5,118 nt of DNA, taken from NCBI GenBank assembly GCA_030632175.1, contig DAOVVG010000190.1:1-5118 (forward strand), in the 5' to 3' direction. The first letter of the stretch is position 1; every line of letters starts with the position of its first letter. The position numbers were made by a program, and so were the translations under genes. Below the pieces are notes generated by a model. It was not told the origin of the DNA, ran no database searches, and saw only the letters and a program-made list of their open reading frames with translations. Origin of the DNA: Gammaproteobacteria bacterium. GTDB taxonomy: Bacteria; Pseudomonadota; Gammaproteobacteria; UBA9214. This document shows positions 5,027-5,118 of this stretch, in pieces.

Positions 5027-5118
5027 ATGTTAAATAGAATAAATTGATATGCAGGTGATACAGATATTCACCCTGCTGAGAGAAAAAACGCCGGTTTGAG
5101 CTTGTGTAGTGAAGCTGA

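Noticed and set aside
5079..5096. Minus-strand terminator (AAAC-CGGC-GTTTTTT)
   Set aside because: The stem is only four pairs, too weak to call; no minus-strand gene ends visibly nearby.
5049..5099. 16-codon frame MQVIQIFTLLREKTPV
   Set aside because: No ribosome binding site and too short to judge; it could be a leader peptide for a gene beyond the edge, but nothing supports it.

Overview
The window looks like chromosomal DNA of a gammaproteobacterium. The reasons are a FadE-type membrane-associated acyl-CoA dehydrogenase, a small Lpp/OprI-type alanine-zipper lipoprotein, a LysM-YkuD L,D-transpeptidase closely resembling E. coli LdtA/B/C, a DUF4124 protein, and REP repeats of the 'TGYAGGAGCG' type. 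The genus cannot be read from the sequence. I see no phage, transposase, CRISPR, tRNA or rRNA gene.

Layout, left to right. Positions 1-749 hold the first 249 codons of fadE on the minus strand; the rest lies beyond the left edge. A 173-bp gap (750-922) holds its ribosome binding site, a small dyad, and a possible weak terminator for the next gene. Positions 923-2044 (minus) encode a complete class V PLP-dependent aminotransferase-like protein of unknown substrate. An AT-rich divergent intergenic region (2045-2152) with a 16-bp dyad separates it from a secreted YkuD L,D-transpeptidase (2153-2809, plus). A good promoter (2852-2878) then drives a 92-residue alanine-zipper lipoprotein (2933-3211), which ends in a strong intrinsic terminator (3232-3262). 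Positions 3269-3470 carry five REP units arranged as two inverted pairs plus a single copy. Convergent to the lipoprotein, at 3496-4437 (minus), is a second L,D-transpeptidase of the LdtA/B/C type. Divergent from it, at 4543-4992 (plus), is a DUF4124 secreted protein. The last 126 bases hold AT-rich, promoter-like sequence and no supported gene.

The most coherent theme is the cell envelope. An Lpp/OprI-like lipoprotein with a C-terminal lysine sits between two L,D-transpeptidases. One has the full architecture of the E. coli enzymes that covalently attach Lpp to peptidoglycan. The other is a compact YkuD protein whose activity could be attachment, peptidoglycan 3-3 crosslinking, or something else. 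This would be a local outer-membrane-to-peptidoglycan tethering neighbourhood, although the three genes are separate transcription units rather than one operon. FadE (fatty acid beta-oxidation) and the aminotransferase show no evident link to it. I found no clearly new biological system. The REP array and the lipoprotein/transpeptidase arrangement are the points most worth following up.
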